Shown: one piece after another, positions 23,624 through 28,427 of the stretch
Layout: every line of letters starts with the position of its first letter
Position numbering within the stretch: position 1 is the stretch's first letter
Program-made: the position numbers and the translations under genes
Notes under the pieces: generated by a model
Database searches by the model: none
Told to the model about the DNA's origin: nothing
The model's input: the letters and a program-made list of their open reading frames with translations, nothing else
NCBI GenBank assembly: GCA_946479505.1
Contig: CAMLGC010000031.1
Span: 1-28,427 of the forward strand
Length of the DNA: 28,427 nucleotides
From: an uncultured Sphingomonadaceae bacterium
GTDB lineage: Bacteria > Pseudomonadota > Alphaproteobacteria > Sphingomonadales > Sphingomonadaceae
Direction of reading: 5' to 3'

Positions 23624-24949
23624 CTAGCGCGGACGCTCGGCCGCGAGCGCTGCGGCGCGCGCGATCAGGCCGACCAAGCGGCCCTCGGCGAGCGCGGCAT
23701 CGGCGTTGTTCCACGCCCCGCTCAGCGCGTACCAGCCGCCGTCCTTCGCCTGGAGCAGCAGCGTCATGTCGAGCACGCCGGGCTCCGAGCCGCCCTTGTA
23801 GCCGACATAGGCCCATGTCGCGGCCGCGTCGGCCGGGATGCCGTGGTTGATCGACAGGATATCGCGCACCTCGGCCGCGGGGCCGCTTTGGGTGTGGAGG
23901 CGAAGCCAGTCCATCACGCGCGCGAGGTCGGCCGGGCTCGCATACCATTCGATGGCGATGCGGTTGGGCTTGTTGTCCTGGAACAGATCGGCGGGAATCG
24001 AGGAGATCGGCGCGGGGTCGATCTTCTTTTCCAGGAACGCGCGTTGCGCGTCCTCGTCGAGCGTGAGCCAGGTGTCGCCGAGCGCGCCGTTGTCGATGCC
24101 CTTCAATTTGAAGGCCTCGAGCGTCGAGAGGAACGGCCGCATCCCGGAAGGGGCGGCGATTCCGACGACCGGGAGCATCGCCTCGACCTTCTTGCGGCCG
24201 AGCGTCTTGAGGAGGATGTCGGTCGCGCTGTTGTCGCTCACCGAGATCATCTTCGTGGCGAGGTCGCGAATCGTGGCGATCGTGCCCTCGGCCTTGCCGG
24301 CATAGAAGCCGCCGGGAAGATCGCTGCCGTCGAGCGTGACGACGTCGTCCCAGCGGCGCTCGCCCGCGTTCAATTCGCGCACCAGTTCCGACAGGATGAC
24401 GAGCTTGAACGCGGAGCCGATCGCGAGCGGGCGGTCGGGCTCGACCGCGACGATCGGGGCGGTGTGCTCCCCATCGAGGCGCGTCAGCACGAAGCCGGTC
24501 TTGCCCGGTAGCGTGCGGATCGCCGCGGCGACCTCGGCAAGCGTCTTCTCGCCTGTTTCGGTGCCGGTGAGGCGCAGTCCGGTGAAGCGGTGCGCGCCCG
24601 AGGACTCGACCGCGAAGCGGAGCGTCAGCGCGCCGTGCTCATAGGCGATCCGCGCTTCGGCGGCGGTGTCGCCGAGCGGGGTCAGGCTCTCGACCTTCTC
24701 CGCGCGACCGAGCATCTGCGTCATCTGCGCGATGACGGCGCGGAGCTGCGCCTCGTCCACTTGGCGTAAGAATTCGGGCGTGAACCAGGCGGGCACGTCG
24801 CCGCCGCCGTTGAGCAGTGCAATCAGATCGTTCGCGCGCGAGTGCAGCAGATCGGCGGGGGCGGGCGCCGTCGCCGCCTGTTGCGCGGAGGCGGCGATCG
24901 GGGTTGCGAGCGCGGCGATCGCGGCAACGGCATGGAGCAAGCGGGACAT
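23624..24949 (-). CDS. Secreted two-domain serine hydrolase with class A beta-lactamase fold (ORF12-like)
   Basis: A 441-residue periplasmic protein: signal peptide (1-22, ending ASAQ), an N-terminal domain at about 33-128 (DLIALLNGGGDVPAWFTPEFL to HRFTGLRL) resembling the N-terminal domain of the clavulanate-cluster ORF12 protein, and a beta-lactamase-fold domain. Active-site motifs: Ser179-x-x-Lys182 (GSAFK), Ser238-Asp-Asn240 (SVSDNSAT) and Lys385-Gly-Gly (VGYKGGSEPG) where classical enzymes have KTG. I see no ExxLN omega-loop Glu, so efficient penicillin deacylation is unlikely; an esterase, peptidase or penicillin-binding role is more plausible. AGGAGG lies 8 bases before the ATG, 3 bases after the upstream gene's stop. 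Confidence 0.85.
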   Translation of the reverse strand: MSRLLHAVAAIAALATPIAASAQQAATAPAPADLLHSRANDLIALLNGGGDVPAWFTPEFLRQVDEAQLRAVIAQMTQMLGRAEKVESLTPLGDTAAEARIAYEHGALTLRFAVESSGAHRFTGLRLTGTETGEKTLAEVAAAIRTLPGKTGFVLTRLDGEHTAPIVAVEPDRPLAIGSAFKLVILSELVRELNAGERRWDDVVTLDGSDLPGGFYAGKAEGTIATIRDLATKMISVSDNSATDILLKTLGRKKVEAMLPVVGIAAPSGMRPFLSTLEAFKLKGIDNGALGDTWLTLDEDAQRAFLEKKIDPAPISSIPADLFQDNKPNRIAIEWYASPADLARVMDWLRLHTQSGPAAEVRDILSINHGIPADAAATWAYVGYKGGSEPGVLDMTLLLQAKDGGWYALSGAWNNADAALAEGRLVGLIARAAALAAERPR

Positions 24950-24952
24950 GGA

Positions 24953-25528
24953 TCAATCCTCCTGGTCGAGTGTGTCGAGTTCGGCGATCTCGCGGTCGAG
25001 CCGCCGGGCCGCCTTCCGGTTGATGATGTGGATGCCGACGAACGCGGCGGCGACGATGGCCGCCGTCGGCACGAACGCGACCAGCGCGGTGGCGGCCGAT
25101 TGGTGCGCGCGCATCGTCTGCCAGGTCGCGGCGAGGAAGAGCGCCATACCGGGCACGAACGGCGCCAGATACCAGCGCCAGACGTTGCGAAGCGCATTGC
25201 GCTGACGCACGAGCTGATCGCGGTGGAACGCCAAAGCGGGGATCGCCAGCGCCTCCGGCATGGCGTGCGCGCCGCGGCGCGACAGATTCCAGACGACGAG
25301 CGCGACACCCGCGATCAGCACGGCGCAGGCAATCCGCATCAGCGCATCGCCGTTGGTCCAGCCGATCCAGCCGAACAGCGGCACGACCACGGCGGTCGCG
25401 AGATATTCGCGCAGATTGCGCCGCTGCACGTGGCGGTGGAGTGCATCGGAACGGCTGCGGAGCGCGGCAGGGGAAAGCGGCGGCAGGTGGGCGTCGTCCG
25501 CCGCCCAGATCTTGCGCGGATCGGTCAT
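24953..25528 (-). CDS. Four-helix membrane protein co-encoded with an ECF sigma factor
   Basis: A 191-residue protein with a hydrophilic N-terminus of about 40 residues (MTDPRKIWAADDAHLPPLSP), four predicted membrane helices (about 42-58, 62-82, 118-135, 144-168) and a charged C-terminal tail (NRKAARRLDREIAELDTLDQED). Its start overlaps the sigma factor stop as ATGA, so the two are translationally coupled at close stoichiometry. This is the position and size expected of an anti-sigma factor. I do not see a zinc-binding HxxxCxxC motif, and the family is not one I recognise. The anti-sigma role is inferred from context only. Confidence 0.75.
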   Translation of the reverse strand: MTDPRKIWAADDAHLPPLSPAALRSRSDALHRHVQRRNLREYLATAVVVPLFGWIGWTNGDALMRIACAVLIAGVALVVWNLSRRGAHAMPEALAIPALAFHRDQLVRQRNALRNVWRWYLAPFVPGMALFLAATWQTMRAHQSAATALVAFVPTAAIVAAAFVGIHIINRKAARRLDREIAELDTLDQED

Positions 25529-26040
25529 GACGGGTCTCCTTGTTTGAAGTGGCGCGCGAGCAGCGTCTTGATGCGATGCGTCTTGACCGCGACGTTGCCG
25601 GGCGAGAGACCCGTCACCCCGGCGATCGCGGGGGCGTCGAGCCCTTCGAGCCAGAGCAGGATCACCGAGCGATCGGGCGGGGTGAGCGTCGCGATCAGGC
25701 GGCGCAGACGGGCGAGTGCGTGCGCCTCCCCTGTTTCGCGCTCGGGGTCGGTGTCGTCGGCGATCGTTTCGGCATGCTCCAGATCGACGAAGTGCGCCGA
25801 GCGCGCGCCGCTGCGGCCGTGCGAGGCGGCGATGTTGTGCGCGACGCGATAGGTCCAGGTGGCGAGCGCGCAGCGGCCGTCGAACCGCTCGAAGCTGCGC
25901 CACAGGCCTAGATGCACTTCCTGCTCGAGATCGCGGGCGCGTTCGGGGTCTGCCTCGACTGCGCGCGCCAGCCGGGCGAGCGCGGGGCCGTGCGCCGCGG
26001 TCGCCGCTTGGTAGAGCTGATCCTGTTGGTTCTGCGCCAT
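25525..26040 (-). CDS. ECF-type RNA polymerase sigma factor
   Basis: A 171-residue sigma factor with regions 2 and 4 only. Region 2 is DLEQEVHLGLWRSFERFDGR followed by ALATWTYRVAHNIAASHGR (about 42-82), which contacts core polymerase and melts the -10. Region 4 is LIATLTPPDRSVILLWLEG, then APAIAGVTGLSPGNVAVKTHRIK (about 114-160), the -35 helix-turn-helix. AAAGGG lies 3 bases before the ATG at 26040. It leads a unit with the four-helix membrane protein and the serine hydrolase, and lies 44 bases downstream of parE. It is not the EcfG type as far as I can see: no PhyR or NepR gene is adjacent. Confidence 0.9.
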   Translation of the reverse strand: MAQNQQDQLYQAATAAHGPALARLARAVEADPERARDLEQEVHLGLWRSFERFDGRCALATWTYRVAHNIAASHGRSGARSAHFVDLEHAETIADDTDPERETGEAHALARLRRLIATLTPPDRSVILLWLEGLDAPAIAGVTGLSPGNVAVKTHRIKTLLARHFKQGDPS

Positions 26041-26050
26041 GATCCCTTTA

Positions 26051-26076
26051 GTCGGCGGCGCGGGCAATTTCTTACA
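26051..26076 (-). promoter_or_regulatory. Possible ECF-type promoter of the sigma factor operon
   Basis: On the minus strand TGTAAG (26071-26076), 16 bases, CGAC (26051-26054) has the shape of an ECF promoter (xGTAAx, then CGxx). It is only 10 bases from the ATG at 26040, which would give a nearly leaderless mRNA, so the call is weak. Confidence 0.25.
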
Positions 26077-26084
26077 CGCGGCCG

Positions 26085-28142
<2,058 letters not shown>

Positions 28143-28149
28143 TCATGGA

Positions 28150-28371
28150 ATGGCCGATGCCGCCGACATGACCTACGAGCTGCTCAAGCGGATGCACGCC
28201 GAGTTCGGCGACTTCCGCCGCGATCTTGCGTCGATCAAGATGCGGCTGAGCTCGGTGGAGCAGCAGCAGGTGACGATCGCGGGCGATATCGCGCGGATCA
28301 ATCTCGAGCTCGACGCGATCCGCGACGATGTATCGCGGATCAAGCGCCGACTCGATCTCGCCGACGCCTGA
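28150..28371 (+). CDS. Short coiled-coil protein
   Basis: A 73-residue, almost wholly helical protein (MADAADMTYELLKRMHAEFG, then IKMRLSSVEQQQVTIAGDIAR and LDAIRDDVSRIKRRLDLADA) with a heptad-like spacing of hydrophobic residues, so probably an oligomeric coiled coil. No signal peptide or membrane segment. Starts at 28114 (MDFSTPAAY) and 28168 (MTYELLKRM) are also possible; none has a strong Shine-Dalgarno. It diverges from parE. Function unknown; many alphaproteobacteria have such small proteins. Confidence 0.7.
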   Translation: MADAADMTYELLKRMHAEFGDFRRDLASIKMRLSSVEQQQVTIAGDIARINLELDAIRDDVSRIKRRLDLADA

Positions 28372-28374
28372 GCC

Positions 28375-28427
28375 TCAGCGCGAGCGCGGGCCGCCGAAAG
28401 GCAGCGGCGGCGGCGGGCGGCGGTCGC
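28375..28427 (-). CDS. C-terminal end of an unidentified minus-strand gene (partial)
   Basis: The last 16 codons and stop of a minus-strand frame, reading DRRPPPPLPFGGPRSR, enter from the right edge and end 3 bases from the coiled-coil gene's stop. A proline-rich tail in a convergent arrangement is plausible for a real gene, but too little is visible to name it. Confidence 0.4.
   Translation of the reverse strand, partial: DRRPPPPLPFGGPRSR

Noticed and set aside
23624..24949. Beta-lactam resistance gene
   Set aside because: SxxK and SDN are present, but the omega-loop Glu is not visible, the third motif is KGG and there is an extra N-terminal domain, so a resistance label is unsupported.

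Overview
The window is a GC-rich, densely packed chromosomal segment that looks like an alphaproteobacterium, most likely a sphingomonad. This is inferred from the overall gene content: the plant-type glutamate-cysteine ligase next to rsmE, the ubiA-pmbA-cysQ run, a TonB-dependent receptor, adrenodoxin-type ferredoxin, REP-like intergenic palindromes, and an EcfG-like promoter. No rRNA, prophage, insertion sequence or CRISPR array is visible.

Layout. (1) 1-3735, minus strand: a 2-keto-3-deoxygluconate-type sugar kinase (cut by the window edge), an Nramp Mn2+ transporter, an AraC-type regulator and an AlkA-like DNA glycosylase. A [2Fe-2S] ferredoxin diverges at 3802. (2) 4120-4520 is a gene-free stretch holding an alphaproteobacterial-type intergenic repeat and a structured hairpin. 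(3) 4521-6987, minus: an RlmB/TrmH rRNA methyltransferase and a secreted M28 metallopeptidase, separated by a nested REP palindrome. (4) 7126-7603: tRNA-Tyr (+) and tRNA-Gly (-) flank a tiny His-rich lipoprotein gene. (5) 7703-11189: a large ICMT-like membrane methyltransferase converges on gshA, which lies downstream of rsmE. (6) 11541-15851, plus: a tight operon of a LolC/E-like permease, ubiA, pmbA and a CysQ-like phosphatase, closed by a second REP palindrome. (7) 15939-17859, minus: telA followed by an XpaC-like membrane protein, with a candidate promoter and two tiny upstream frames. (8) A TonB-dependent receptor (-) diverges from typA/bipA (+). (9) A Phd/VapC toxin-antitoxin pair sits behind a perfect palindrome, followed by a convergent EVE-domain gene. 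(10) A secreted Tyr-rich, glycine-zipper protein has an EcfG-like promoter and a strong terminator. (11) 23624-26040, minus: a three-gene unit of ECF sigma factor, four-helix membrane protein and a two-domain beta-lactamase-fold serine hydrolase. (12) parE, a short coiled-coil gene and the last 17 codons of another minus-strand frame.

Most genes are housekeeping (translation, RNA modification, ubiquinone and glutathione synthesis, DNA topology). The least understood parts are the sigma factor/membrane protein/serine hydrolase operon, the large ICMT-like protein, the orphan LolC/E-like permease and the TelA/XpaC-like pair. All functional calls come from reading the sequence; no database search was run.
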